Source of the DNA: Rhodobacteraceae bacterium F11138
GTDB lineage: Bacteria; Pseudomonadota; Alphaproteobacteria; Rhodobacterales; Rhodobacteraceae
Length of the DNA stretch: 64,000 bases
Assembly (NCBI GenBank): GCA_016521575.1
Contig: JAEKDP010000001.1
Coordinates: 1 to 64,000, forward strand
Reading direction: 5' to 3'
Shown here in pieces: positions 36,392 through 44,783 of this stretch. The position numbers were made by a program, and so were the translations under genes. A model generated the notes under the pieces. That model had not been told where the DNA came from. It did not search any database and saw nothing but the letters and a program-made list of their open reading frames with translations. Every line of letters begins with the position of its first letter. The first letter of the stretch is position 1.

Positions 36392-37206
36392 GCGATCCGC
36401 GTGACACCCCGGCCAACGCGCGCGTGGCCGCCGCGCATCTGGCCGGAACATCCCCGGAATTGCGCCGGGTGACCGGACGGCCCATGCAGGTCACACGCCC
36501 GGTGGCGGACCTGCTGCGCGCGCCCGGTGGCCCGCGGGATCGCCAGTTGTTGTGGGGCGACGTGGTGGATCGTTTTGAAGACCATCAGGGCTTCAGCTAT
36601 GTCCAGGCCCGCAAGGACGGTTATGTCGGCTATCTGCCCAGTAACGCGCTGGGGCCGCTACAGGCGGCCACCCACTGGGTTGCCAGCCCCGCCACCCATG
36701 CCTATGCGGCGGCGGACATCAAATCGCCGGACCGGCATATGCTGAGCTTTGGCAGCCAGCTGACGGCGCTTTCGGAAACCGGGCAATTCATCGAAACCAC
36801 GGCCGGGTTCGTGCCACGCACCCATCTGCGCCCCGTCGGCCAGTCTCTGGAAGATCCGGTTGCGGTCGCAACGCTGTTTCTGGGCACGCCATACCTGTGG
36901 GGCGGCAACAGCCGTCTGGGGATCGATTGTTCCGGGCTGGTTCAGGCCGCATTCCTGGCCTGCGGTCACAATTGCCCCGCCGACAGTGACCAACAGGAAA
37001 AACATATGGGCCGTACCGTCCAGGGACCGTACCAACGGGGCGATCTGCTGTTCTGGAAAGGGCATGTGGCACTGGTCGTGGATGACAAAACGATCCTGCA
37101 TGCCAACGCATTGCACATGGCTGTGCGTCTTGAACCGCTTCAGGCTGCGATTGCGCGTATTCAGGATCAGGGAGACGGCCCGGTCACGGCGCACAAACGT
37201 CTGTAA
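36388..37206 (+). CDS. SH3/NlpC-P60 family cysteine peptidase
   Basis: Predicted gamma-D-glutamyl-diamino-acid endopeptidase-type enzyme (C40), similar in layout to YkfC-like murein-peptide hydrolases. The start is the GTG at 36388, overlapping the aminopeptidase stop. Residues about 30-150 form SH3-like modules (LWGDVVDRFEDHQGFSYVQA, DGYVGYLPSNAL). The catalytic domain at 155-250 has C181 in GIDCSGLVQAAF, H226 in WKGHVALVVDD and a third polar residue near H238. No signal peptide is seen, so cytoplasmic recycling of murein peptides with the M17 partner is the likely job. Confidence 0.9.
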   Translation: MSDPRDTPANARVAAAHLAGTSPELRRVTGRPMQVTRPVADLLRAPGGPRDRQLLWGDVVDRFEDHQGFSYVQARKDGYVGYLPSNALGPLQAATHWVASPATHAYAAADIKSPDRHMLSFGSQLTALSETGQFIETTAGFVPRTHLRPVGQSLEDPVAVATLFLGTPYLWGGNSRLGIDCSGLVQAAFLACGHNCPADSDQQEKHMGRTVQGPYQRGDLLFWKGHVALVVDDKTILHANALHMAVRLEPLQAAIARIQDQGDGPVTAHKRL

Positions 37207-37239
37207 ATACATGGGCTTCGCGTTTGATGCGGCGCCTTG

Positions 37240-37584
37240 TCAGTCAACCGCGCGGATCAGTTTGCGTTCCAGTACCCGCAGCACGTTCTTCAGATCCGAT
37301 CCACGTTTGAGGATCTGACCATCCATGCCGACCACCGAATACATCCCCTGTCGAAGCCGCAATTTGGGGCGTTTCTCGATCCGATAGAGCGGATATTCCG
37401 CCGTCCGTCTGAATATCGAAAACACGGCCATGTCGCGCAGACACGAGATGCCGTAATCGCGCCACTCTCCCGCCGCCACCATCCGGCCATACAACCCCAG
37501 AATCACCGAAAGTTCGCGCCGGTCAAATGCCACCTGAGCCGGCACAGGGCTTTGGGGAAATGGGTTGGGGGATTGGACCGTCAT
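37240..37584 (-). CDS. DUF2794 family protein
   Basis: Small protein of the DUF2794 family, common in alphaproteobacteria, function unknown. The start at 37584 gives MTVQSPNPFPQSPVPAQVAF and 114 residues. The conserved core is ELSVILGLYGRMVAAGEWRDYGISCLRDMAVFSIFRR followed by PLYRIEKRPKLRLRQGMYSVVG and a basic C-terminal helix RVLERKLIRAVD. It lies 31 bases after paaX on the same strand and could be read through from paaZX, though its wide occurrence suggests an unrelated housekeeping role. Confidence 0.85.
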   Translation of the reverse strand: MTVQSPNPFPQSPVPAQVAFDRRELSVILGLYGRMVAAGEWRDYGISCLRDMAVFSIFRRTAEYPLYRIEKRPKLRLRQGMYSVVGMDGQILKRGSDLKNVLRVLERKLIRAVD

Positions 37585-37615
37585 TCTGTCAGAGTTGCCG
37601 CAAAATGCGGCCAAA

Positions 37616-38413
37616 TCAAGTCTTTCCGGCCAGACGGAAACGATTTTCGGCGGCATCCGTGGCGTTCGGCATCGGTTTCTGCCCCTCGATTTCACTGTCC
37701 AGCCAAGCCTCGGCCAGCGGTGTCAATCCGGCATGGCACCTGGCCACGGAGGCCCGCGGATCGCGCAACGGGGCGTCGTCGGGCATCAGTTCGGGCGCAA
37801 GGTCCGGATACCGCAGGACAATACGTCGCCAGCGATGAATCAGCAGCATCCGTGCCGCCGCCGCATCCAGGGGCCGCGTGATCGGGGTCTCCAGCGCGCG
37901 CAAATCCGACGCCAACGCCATCAGCGCAGACCGATGCCCCGGGTCCAGCATGGCCTGACGGAACCGACCCGACACAGATTGCAAATCCCCTTCGATCCGG
38001 CAATCGGCCGGCCCGACCGCTTCATCCGCCGGACAGATCCGAATGGTCTGTGTCCCGGAAGCGTCCAGCGACACAATGGCCGCCCAGGTTTTGACATCCG
38101 CCGCGCGCGGCGGCGCATAGATGCGGGTGGTGGCCGGGGCAAACCGCGCGATGCCCTGGGCGCTCAGCCGGTATTGGCTGGTCCGCCCCATGCGTTCCCT
38201 GGTGACCCAACCGTCGCTGCCCAATCGCGACAACGCAGTGCGCAGCGCCCCCTGTTCGACCCCGACCCGCCCCAGCACCGCGCGCAATCGTGTGGTCGAG
38301 ACCTGCCCGCCCCGATGCTGCACCAGATCGCCGAAAATGGTGATGACCAGCGACCATACCCGCAACCGCCCCTCGCCATGCAGGGCAGAAATCAGAGGGG
38401 AAAGCGGATCCAT
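37616..38413 (-). CDS. paaX: PaaX-family transcriptional repressor
   Basis: GntR-like repressor of phenylacetate catabolism, normally released by phenylacetyl-CoA. The 265-residue product has the N-terminal winged helix (SLVITIFGDLVQHRGGQVSTTRLRAVLGRVGVEQGALRTALSRL), the PaaX central segment with a WVTRERMGRTSQYRLSAQG wing, and the C-terminal PaaX domain (LIHRWRRIVLRYPDLAPELMPDD). It starts nine bases after paaZ, so it is co-transcribed with the gene it probably regulates. A candidate operator lies between paaZ and paaI at 40498-40509. Confidence 0.92.
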   Translation of the reverse strand: MDPLSPLISALHGEGRLRVWSLVITIFGDLVQHRGGQVSTTRLRAVLGRVGVEQGALRTALSRLGSDGWVTRERMGRTSQYRLSAQGIARFAPATTRIYAPPRAADVKTWAAIVSLDASGTQTIRICPADEAVGPADCRIEGDLQSVSGRFRQAMLDPGHRSALMALASDLRALETPITRPLDAAAARMLLIHRWRRIVLRYPDLAPELMPDDAPLRDPRASVARCHAGLTPLAEAWLDSEIEGQKPMPNATDAAENRFRLAGKT

Positions 38414-38422
38414 CCAGCCGTT

Positions 38423-40450
38423 TCAGCGCGTATAGGAAACCATGGTCAACAGCTCGTACTGCGCCACCTGTTCCGCATCCTGATTGGTCAGCGTCACGTT
38501 CCAGGCCACCTCGCCATAGCTGTCGGTCCGCCGGGTCTTGCGCTTGCAGGTCAGCCGCACGCGGATCGTATCCCCCGGGCTCACCGGTTTCTGAAAACTC
38601 AGCCCGTTCAACCCGGTATTGGCCAGCACCGGCCCCGGATCGGGTTGCACGAACAGTCCGGCGGCAAAGGACAACAAAAGATACCCATGCGCCACGCGGC
38701 CCGGAAAGAACGGGTTTGCCTTGGCGGCATCCTCGTCCGTATGGGCATAAAACGTATCGCCCGTGAATTCGGCGAAATGGGCGATATCCTCAAGCGTAAC
38801 CTGCCGGCTGTCGGTGTTCAGCGTCTCGCCGATCTCGATTTCGTCAAATGTGCGCTGGAACGGATGCTGCGGACCCTCGATTTCCGACGCGCCGGGCTGC
38901 CATTGATCGGTGATCGCGGCGATCACCTGGGGGCTGCCCTGAATGGCGGTGCGCTGCATATAATGCAGCACGCCGCGCACGCCGCCCAGCTCTTCGCCAC
39001 CGCCGGCACGGCCCGGGCCGCCGTGCACCATATGTGGCAACGGCGCGCCGTGACCGGTGGCGTCCTTGGCGCTGGCGGCACCGTTGACATAGATCCGGCC
39101 GTGCCAGGCGGCACAGGTCAGGATCACGTCGCGGGCGATCTGCGGATCATCGGTGAACAGAGACGCCACCAGCGAACCGCCCCCGCGATTGCTGAGCTGC
39201 ACGGCGTGTTCCGTGTCGCGACTGGCCATCAGCGTGGACACCGGGCCAAAGGCTTCCAGTTCATGCACTGCGCGGGCCGCATCGGGCGCATCGCAGCGCA
39301 GCAGGGTCGGCGCCAGAAACGCCCCATCAGGGCCAGCCCCCCGCAAGTCGACCGCCTCGGGGTCACCCGTCAGCCTTACGGTTTCCCCCGCCAGCGCACG
39401 CAGCTTTTCCAGCACATCGGCCTTTTGCGACCCGCTGGCCAGTGCCCCCATGCGCACCGCATCATCGGCAGGATCACCGATCACCACCTTGGCCAGCCGT
39501 TCAGACAGCGCCTCGCTGACCCGCTGCATCATCGGGTCCGGCACGATGATGCGCCGAATTGCAGTGCATTTCTGACCGGCCTTGATGGTGATCTCGTTGG
39601 CCACCTCTTTGATGAACGCATCGAACGCGGGCGTATCCACCCGCACATCCGCCCCCAGAATCGTCGCGTTCAGACTGTCCTGTTCCGCGTGAAACCGTGT
39701 CGAATTGCGCATCAGCGACGGATTTGCGCGCAGGTGCAGCGCCGTATCCATGGAACCGGTGAAACTGACCACGTCCTGCGCCCCCAGCCGGTCAAGCATA
39801 TCGCCCGTGCCGCCGATCACCAGTTGGACCGCCCCTTCGGGCAGGATACCTGAATCGACGATCATGCGGAAACAGGCCTCGGTCAGGTAACAGGTCTGGG
39901 TTGCGGGTTTCACGATCACCGGCATTCCCGCCAGGATGGCGGGGGCAAGTTTTTCCAGCATCCCCCAGACCGGGAAGTTGAACGCGTTGATCAGCACGGC
40001 CACGCCCTGCAACGGCACCGCGATATGCTGGCCGACAAAGGTGCCGCTGCGCGACAGACCCTCGACCGCGCCGTCGACATAAACCTGCCCGTCGGGCATT
40101 TCGCGCCGCCCCTTGCTGGCGATCACCATCATGGTGCCGATGCCACCGTCGATATCAATGGCACCGTCGCGCCGGGTCGCGCCCGTCAGGGGGTTGAGCG
40201 CATAAAGCTCTTCCTTGCGCTCGCCCAAATAGAGGGCCAGCGCCTTGATCAGTCGGGCACGGTCATGAAACCCCATCCGGCGCAACGCCGGCCCCCCAAC
40301 GTTGCGGCCCCAGTCCAGCATGGCCTGCACATCCAGCGGTGCGCCCCCGGCCATGGCGATCTGTTCCCCGGTGACCGGCCCATGTACGGCGCGCGCCTCT
40401 GCACCTGGTTCGATCCATTTTCCCGCAGCATAGCTTGCCGGTCTCAACAT
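38423..40450 (-). CDS. paaZ: Bifunctional oxepin-CoA hydrolase / 3-oxo-5,6-dehydrosuberyl-CoA semialdehyde dehydrogenase
   Basis: Ring-cleavage enzyme of the phenylacetate pathway: the C-terminal hydratase opens oxepin-CoA and the N-terminal dehydrogenase oxidises the aldehyde formed. The 675-residue product has an aldehyde-dehydrogenase domain (1-520) with E256 in HAEQDSLN and C295 in GQKCTAIRR, matching the catalytic positions of the enterobacterial enzyme. A MaoC-type hot-dog domain follows (about 540-675) with FTGDTFYAHTDEDAA and FFPGRVAHGYLLLS. An AGGAGA site precedes the ATG. It is divergent from paaIJK. Confidence 0.95.
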   Translation of the reverse strand: MLRPASYAAGKWIEPGAEARAVHGPVTGEQIAMAGGAPLDVQAMLDWGRNVGGPALRRMGFHDRARLIKALALYLGERKEELYALNPLTGATRRDGAIDIDGGIGTMMVIASKGRREMPDGQVYVDGAVEGLSRSGTFVGQHIAVPLQGVAVLINAFNFPVWGMLEKLAPAILAGMPVIVKPATQTCYLTEACFRMIVDSGILPEGAVQLVIGGTGDMLDRLGAQDVVSFTGSMDTALHLRANPSLMRNSTRFHAEQDSLNATILGADVRVDTPAFDAFIKEVANEITIKAGQKCTAIRRIIVPDPMMQRVSEALSERLAKVVIGDPADDAVRMGALASGSQKADVLEKLRALAGETVRLTGDPEAVDLRGAGPDGAFLAPTLLRCDAPDAARAVHELEAFGPVSTLMASRDTEHAVQLSNRGGGSLVASLFTDDPQIARDVILTCAAWHGRIYVNGAASAKDATGHGAPLPHMVHGGPGRAGGGEELGGVRGVLHYMQRTAIQGSPQVIAAITDQWQPGASEIEGPQHPFQRTFDEIEIGETLNTDSRQVTLEDIAHFAEFTGDTFYAHTDEDAAKANPFFPGRVAHGYLLLSFAAGLFVQPDPGPVLANTGLNGLSFQKPVSPGDTIRVRLTCKRKTRRTDSYGEVAWNVTLTNQDAEQVAQYELLTMVSYTR

Positions 40451-40497
40451 CGCATTTTCTCCTGCCCAGGTTCGCCCGCATCATGCCCGGTCTTGAC

Positions 40498-40509
40498 GTT
40501 GAAATCAAC
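40498..40509. promoter_or_regulatory. Candidate PaaX operator in the paaZ-paaI divergent region
   Basis: GTTGA-AA-TCAAC is a perfect 12-base inverted repeat, 48 bases upstream of paaZ and 59 bases upstream of paaI. A TTGAC hexamer core adjoins it (40493-40497) and another follows (TTGACC at 40514-40519), so it would overlap promoters in both directions. PaaX binds short imperfect palindromes in other species; the match here is by symmetry only. Confidence 0.4.
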
Positions 40510-40567
40510 ACTATTGACCATGCGGTCGGTTTTGTGCAGGCTACGCGCATCCCGGGAGGAGGTTCAA

Positions 40568-40999
40568 ATGACGCCACAGGAACGCGCCACGCGCAGCGCC
40601 AAAGCGATGTGGTCGAACGATGCCGCCTCCCAATGGCTGGGCATCTCGCTTGATTCGGTGGCACCCGGACAGGCAACCCTGTCTTTCACCATACAGGACC
40701 ACCACCTGAACGGACACCAGATTTGTCACGGCGGCTATATATTCACGCTGGCGGACAGTGCTTTTGCCTTTGCCTGCAACAGCTACAATCAGCTTGCCGT
40801 GGCGCAGGAAAATTCCATCACCTACCTGTCGCCGGGGCAGCACGGCGAGCGCCTGACCGCCACCGCCACAGAATCCGCCCGTACCGGACGATCCGGCGTT
40901 TATGACGTAACCGTCACCGGAGAAGACGGCCGCAAGATCGCCCTTTTCCGCGGACTTTCCCGCATCATCAAGGGCCAGCATTTCGAGGAGACACCATGA
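40568..40999 (+). CDS. paaI: Hydroxyphenylacetyl-CoA thioesterase PaaI
   Basis: Hot-dog thioesterase that clears dead-end or toxic CoA thioesters and frees CoA in the phenylacetate pathway. The start at 40568 follows GGGAGGAGG and gives MTPQERATRSAKAMWSNDAASQWLG, 143 residues. The PaaI signature GHQICHGGYIFTLADSAFAFACNSY contains the catalytic Asp and the HGG loop. It overlaps paaJ by four bases (ATGA), so the two are coupled. Confidence 0.94.
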   Translation: MTPQERATRSAKAMWSNDAASQWLGISLDSVAPGQATLSFTIQDHHLNGHQICHGGYIFTLADSAFAFACNSYNQLAVAQENSITYLSPGQHGERLTATATESARTGRSGVYDVTVTGEDGRKIALFRGLSRIIKGQHFEETP

Positions 41000-42189
41000 C
41001 ACACGCTTATCTGTGCGACGGGTTGCGCACCCCTATCGGCCGCTACGGCGGTGCCCTGTCCGGAGTTCGTCCGGACGACATGCTGGCCCATGTGATCCAG
41101 CAGGTCATGCAGGCGCACCCCGACATGCCGGTTGACGAGGTTCTTGCCGGCTGTGCCAATCAGGCTGGCGAAGACAACCGCAACGTCGCCCGCATGTCCG
41201 CGCTGCTGGCCGGGCTGCCCGACACGGTGCCCGGCGCAACCCTCAATCGCCTTTGCGGTTCGGGGCTGGATGCGGTCGGCTCGGCGGCACGCGCGGTGCG
41301 TTGTGGCGAGGCGGATGTGGTCATCGCCTGCGGTGTCGAAAGCATGAGCCGCGCGCCTCTGGTGATGCCCAAAGCGGATGCCGCGTTCTCGCGCCGGGCC
41401 GAAATCTATGACACGACCATCGGCTGGCGTTTCGTGAACAAGCAGATGCACAAGCACTTCGGCACGGACTCTATGCCGGAAACCGCCGAGAATGTGGCCT
41501 CGGATTTCAATATCGAACGCGAGGCACAGGATGCTTTTGCCCTGCGGTCGCAAAACCGCGCCGCCGCCGCGATCACCAGCGGGCGCATGGCGCGCGAAAT
41601 CACCCCGGTCAGCATCCCCCAGCGCCGGGGCGATCCAATAGTGGTGGATACCGACGAGCATCCCCGCCAGACCACGCTGGAAAAACTGGCCAGCCTGCCA
41701 ACCCCCTTCCGCGCCGATGGCTCGGTCACCGCGGGCAACGCATCCGGCGTGAACGATGGCGCGGCGGCGGTGATCGTCGCCTCGGAAACCGCCGTGCAGA
41801 AATACGGCCTGATCCCGCGTGCACGCATCAGCGGCATGACGACCGTCGGCGTGCCCCCCCGGATCATGGGGATCGGCCCGGCCCCGGCCACCGAACGTCT
41901 GCTGGCACAACACGGCCTGTCCATCGGCGACATCGACACGATCGAACTGAACGAAGCCTTCGCCGCACAGGGTCTGGCCGTCACCCGGCGTCTTGGCCTG
42001 CCCGATGATGCGGATCATGTGAACCCGCATGGCGGCGCGATCGCGCTCGGGCATCCACTGGGCATGTCCGGGACACGGCTGGCCCTGACGGCCTCGCTGA
42101 ACATGGCGGACAATGATCTCAACCGCGCCATCTGCACCATGTGCATCGGTGTCGGGCAAGGCATTGCCCTTCTGCTGGAGAAAGCGTGA
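40996..42189 (+). CDS. paaJ: 3-oxoadipyl-CoA/3-oxo-5,6-dehydrosuberyl-CoA thiolase
   Basis: Thiolase acting twice in phenylacetate breakdown, ending in acetyl-CoA and succinyl-CoA. The 397-residue product has the nucleophilic cysteine C87 in LNRLCGSGLDA, the NEAFAAQ motif, the histidine in GGAIALGHPLG and the second cysteine in CTMCIGVGQG. The context (paaI before, paaK after) supports PaaJ over the homologous PcaF of the protocatechuate branch. Stop and next start overlap as TGATG. Confidence 0.93.
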   Translation: MTHAYLCDGLRTPIGRYGGALSGVRPDDMLAHVIQQVMQAHPDMPVDEVLAGCANQAGEDNRNVARMSALLAGLPDTVPGATLNRLCGSGLDAVGSAARAVRCGEADVVIACGVESMSRAPLVMPKADAAFSRRAEIYDTTIGWRFVNKQMHKHFGTDSMPETAENVASDFNIEREAQDAFALRSQNRAAAAITSGRMAREITPVSIPQRRGDPIVVDTDEHPRQTTLEKLASLPTPFRADGSVTAGNASGVNDGAAAVIVASETAVQKYGLIPRARISGMTTVGVPPRIMGIGPAPATERLLAQHGLSIGDIDTIELNEAFAAQGLAVTRRLGLPDDADHVNPHGGAIALGHPLGMSGTRLALTASLNMADNDLNRAICTMCIGVGQGIALLLEKA

Positions 42190-43499
42190 TGAAGGATATG
42201 TCCCCCCGCCCCGGCGACCTTGAACCGATCGAAATCGCCAGCCGCGACGAGATCACCGCGTTGCAGGTCAAACGGCTGAAATGGTCCCTGACCCATGCCT
42301 ATGACAATGTCCCGTTCTACAAGGCCAGCTTCGACGCCGCCGGAGTGCATCCCGACGACCTGACCAGCATGGCCGACCTTGCAAAATTCCCGTTCACGGT
42401 GAAACAGGATCTGCGCGACAACTACCCGTTCAACATGTTCGCGGTCCCGCGCGAGAAACTGCGCCGCGTGCATGCCTCTTCGGGCACCACGGGGCAGCCC
42501 ACCGTTGTCGGATATACGCAGGGCGATCTGGATGTCTGGGGCGAGGTCGTCGCCCGCAGCCTGCGTGCCGCCGGCCTGCGCCCGGGCGACATGCTGCACA
42601 ACGCCTATGGCTATGGGTTGTTCACCGGGGGTCTGGGCATTCATCTGGGCGCGGATTCGCTGGGCCTGTCCACGGTGCCGGTATCGGGCGGCATGACCGA
42701 ACGGCAAGTACGGCTGATCCGCGACTTTGCCCCCAAGGGCATCACCGTCACGCCATCCTATGCGCTGTCGATCCTGGATGAATTCGCCGCCGCCGGCCTG
42801 GACCCGCATGAAAGTTCGCTGCAGGTCGGCATTTTCGGGGCCGAACCCTGGACCAACGCCATGCGCCAGGAAATCGAGGCGGCCTTCGACATGCACGCAG
42901 TCGATATCTATGGGCTGTCCGAAGTCATGGGGCCCGGCGTGTCCATGGAATGCGTTGAAACCAAGGACGGGCTGCACATCTGGGAGGACCATTTCTATCC
43001 CGAGATCATCAATCCCGAAACCGGCGAACCCGTGGCCGATGGCGAACAGGGCGAACTGGTCTTCACCTCGCTGACCAAAGAAGCATTTCCGATCATCCGT
43101 TACCGCACCCGCGACCTGACCCGTCTGTTGCCCGGCACGGCCCGATCGATGCGGCGCATGGAAAAAGTCACCGGGCGGTCCGACGACATGATCATCCTGC
43201 GCGGCGTTAACGTTTTCCCGACACAGATCGAGGAACAGCTGATGACGGTGCACGGGCTTGCACCGCATTTCCAGATCGTGCTGTCGCGTCCCGACCGGCT
43301 GGACGAGCTGCTGGTGCAGGTCGAGGCCACCGAAGGCTTTTCCAACAACGAAGACCGCACCCATGCCGCGGCCGACCTGAAGGCCAAGATCAAGCGCAAC
43401 GTCGGCGTAAGCGTCAAGATCGACGTCGCCGACCCCGGCAAGGTCGAACGCAGCCAGGGCAAGGCGGTACGCATCGTCGACAACCGCCCCAAAGCCTGA
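42189..43499 (+). CDS. paaK: Phenylacetate-CoA ligase
   Basis: Activates phenylacetate to phenylacetyl-CoA with ATP, the first step of the pathway and the source of the PaaX inducer. The ATG at 42189 overlaps the paaJ stop by one base and gives 436 residues (MKDMSPRPGDLEPIEIASRDE). The adenylate-forming P-loop SSGTTGQPTVVGYT lies near residue 95, followed by YGLSEVMGPG and the C-terminal hinge KVTGRSDDMIILRGVNVFPTQIEE. It is the third gene of a tightly overlapping run paaI-paaJ-paaK-tetR. Confidence 0.95.
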   Translation: MKDMSPRPGDLEPIEIASRDEITALQVKRLKWSLTHAYDNVPFYKASFDAAGVHPDDLTSMADLAKFPFTVKQDLRDNYPFNMFAVPREKLRRVHASSGTTGQPTVVGYTQGDLDVWGEVVARSLRAAGLRPGDMLHNAYGYGLFTGGLGIHLGADSLGLSTVPVSGGMTERQVRLIRDFAPKGITVTPSYALSILDEFAAAGLDPHESSLQVGIFGAEPWTNAMRQEIEAAFDMHAVDIYGLSEVMGPGVSMECVETKDGLHIWEDHFYPEIINPETGEPVADGEQGELVFTSLTKEAFPIIRYRTRDLTRLLPGTARSMRRMEKVTGRSDDMIILRGVNVFPTQIEEQLMTVHGLAPHFQIVLSRPDRLDELLVQVEATEGFSNNEDRTHAAADLKAKIKRNVGVSVKIDVADPGKVERSQGKAVRIVDNRPKA

Positions 43500-44068
43500 T
43501 GCCGCGCGGGATCGCCAGAGACCACGAAGAAAAACGCGCCGCGCTGCGCCGGGGGGCGGCGCGATACTTTGCACGGCATGGCTATGACCGGGCGTCGATG
43601 ACCGGTGCCGCACGCGAATGCGGCGTGTCCAAGGCGCTGATCTATCACTACTACGACAGCAAGCAAACCCTGCTGTTCGACATTCTGCAGGCGCATCTGA
43701 CTGATCTGACCGACAGTGTCGATGCTGCGCGCGATCAGGGGCTGCCGGGTCTGATCCATGCCATCCTGGCCGCCTATGCCGATGCCGACGCGGAACACAA
43801 GCTGCAACTGGACGCGCTGGCCACCTTGCCGGTGGACATGCAGGAACCGCTGCTGGATTTGCAGCGGCAACTGGTAAAAATCATGTCCCGGACCATCGCC
43901 GCAGAGAATCCCGGCCTGACCGGGGATCGACTGCGCGCGGTCGCCATGTCGGTGTTCGGCATCCTGAACTGGTTCTATATGTGGAACCGTCCGGGCAAGG
44001 GGCTCAGCCGGTCCGAATATGCCGATCTGGCCGCCGATTTCGTGCGCGGCGGGCTGACCGCGGTCTGA
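43499..44068 (+). CDS. TetR/AcrR-family regulator in the paa operon
   Basis: Putative transcriptional repressor of 189 residues with a TetR helix-turn-helix near residues 15-60 (GAARYFARHGYDRASMTGAARECGVSKALIYHYYDSKQTLL, in two parts: the turn is AARECGVSKALIYHYY). The C-terminal ligand domain contains FGILNWFYMWNRPGKG. It begins inside the paaK stop (TGATG), so it belongs to the paa operon and likely responds to a pathway acyl-CoA, as PaaR-type TetR regulators do in other proteobacteria. The operon therefore encodes two different regulators, this one and PaaX. Confidence 0.85.
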   Translation: MPRGIARDHEEKRAALRRGAARYFARHGYDRASMTGAARECGVSKALIYHYYDSKQTLLFDILQAHLTDLTDSVDAARDQGLPGLIHAILAAYADADAEHKLQLDALATLPVDMQEPLLDLQRQLVKIMSRTIAAENPGLTGDRLRAVAMSVFGILNWFYMWNRPGKGLSRSEYADLAADFVRGGLTAV

Positions 44069-44232
44069 TCCTTTGTCGACTGCCGGTTTCCTCTGCCTGT
44101 CTCCCGCAAGAACCGCGCGTGCCGCTGGGCTTCAGACTCTGACGTTTGGCCTGCTGTTGGCAGCCAAATATTCACACTTTGGCCGGTACAGTTTCCTGCA
44201 ACGCGAGTCGAACGGAGTGCGGGACAGACAGA

Positions 44233-44703
44233 ATGAAACATTGGCATCATCCGCAACGGCTGACCTTTGGTGCGGTGCTGATCGCGCTGATCCTGGCCAC
44301 CGCCGCGCTGGCCCAGACCGGTCAGATCAGCCAGGTCGAGAACCGCGTCGTGCAGAAACGCATGATGGCGATGAACCTGGCCAATACCGCGCTTGGCACG
44401 CTGACCGACATGATGGGCGGGCGCGCCTTTTTCGACGAGGCCCGCGCCCGTGGCGCGCGGCGGTCCCTGATCTCGGCCACCGGCGATATCACGCCGACCT
44501 TCCGCAAACGGCGCAGCGATCCCCTGTCCCATGCCCGGCCCGAAATCTGGCGGCACTGGCGTGACTTCAAGGGTCGTGCCAAAACGGCGCAGCAGGCAGC
44601 GCGCAGGCTGGATACCGACTCGTTGTCCGATTTGCGCAGGACCCTGCCGTCGCTGATCTCGGCCTGTCTGGATTGCCACCGCGCCTATCGCAGCCCGATG
44701 TGA
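44233..44703 (+). CDS. Cytochrome c-556/c'-type four-helix cytochrome
   Basis: Periplasmic class II c-type cytochrome. The 156-residue precursor starting at 44233 (MKHWHHPQRLTFGAVLIALILATAALA) has a signal peptide cleaved before QTG. The four-helix bundle ends in the C-terminal haem motif CLDCH (class II arrangement), and RMMAMNLANTAL near the mature N-terminus offers a methionine ligand, which suggests the low-spin c-556 type. It lies 80 bases before adhC. A cytochrome next to adhI is known in Rhodobacter, but that one is class I, so a functional link is only suggestive. Confidence 0.85.
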   Translation: MKHWHHPQRLTFGAVLIALILATAALAQTGQISQVENRVVQKRMMAMNLANTALGTLTDMMGGRAFFDEARARGARRSLISATGDITPTFRKRRSDPLSHARPEIWRHWRDFKGRAKTAQQAARRLDTDSLSDLRRTLPSLISACLDCHRAYRSPM

Positions 44704-44783
44704 TCGCGAGCCGGACATGGAAGGGGCTTGAATTTTCCCGCACGCTGGATCAGATTCCGCTATGAAACAGCAAAGGATATCCC

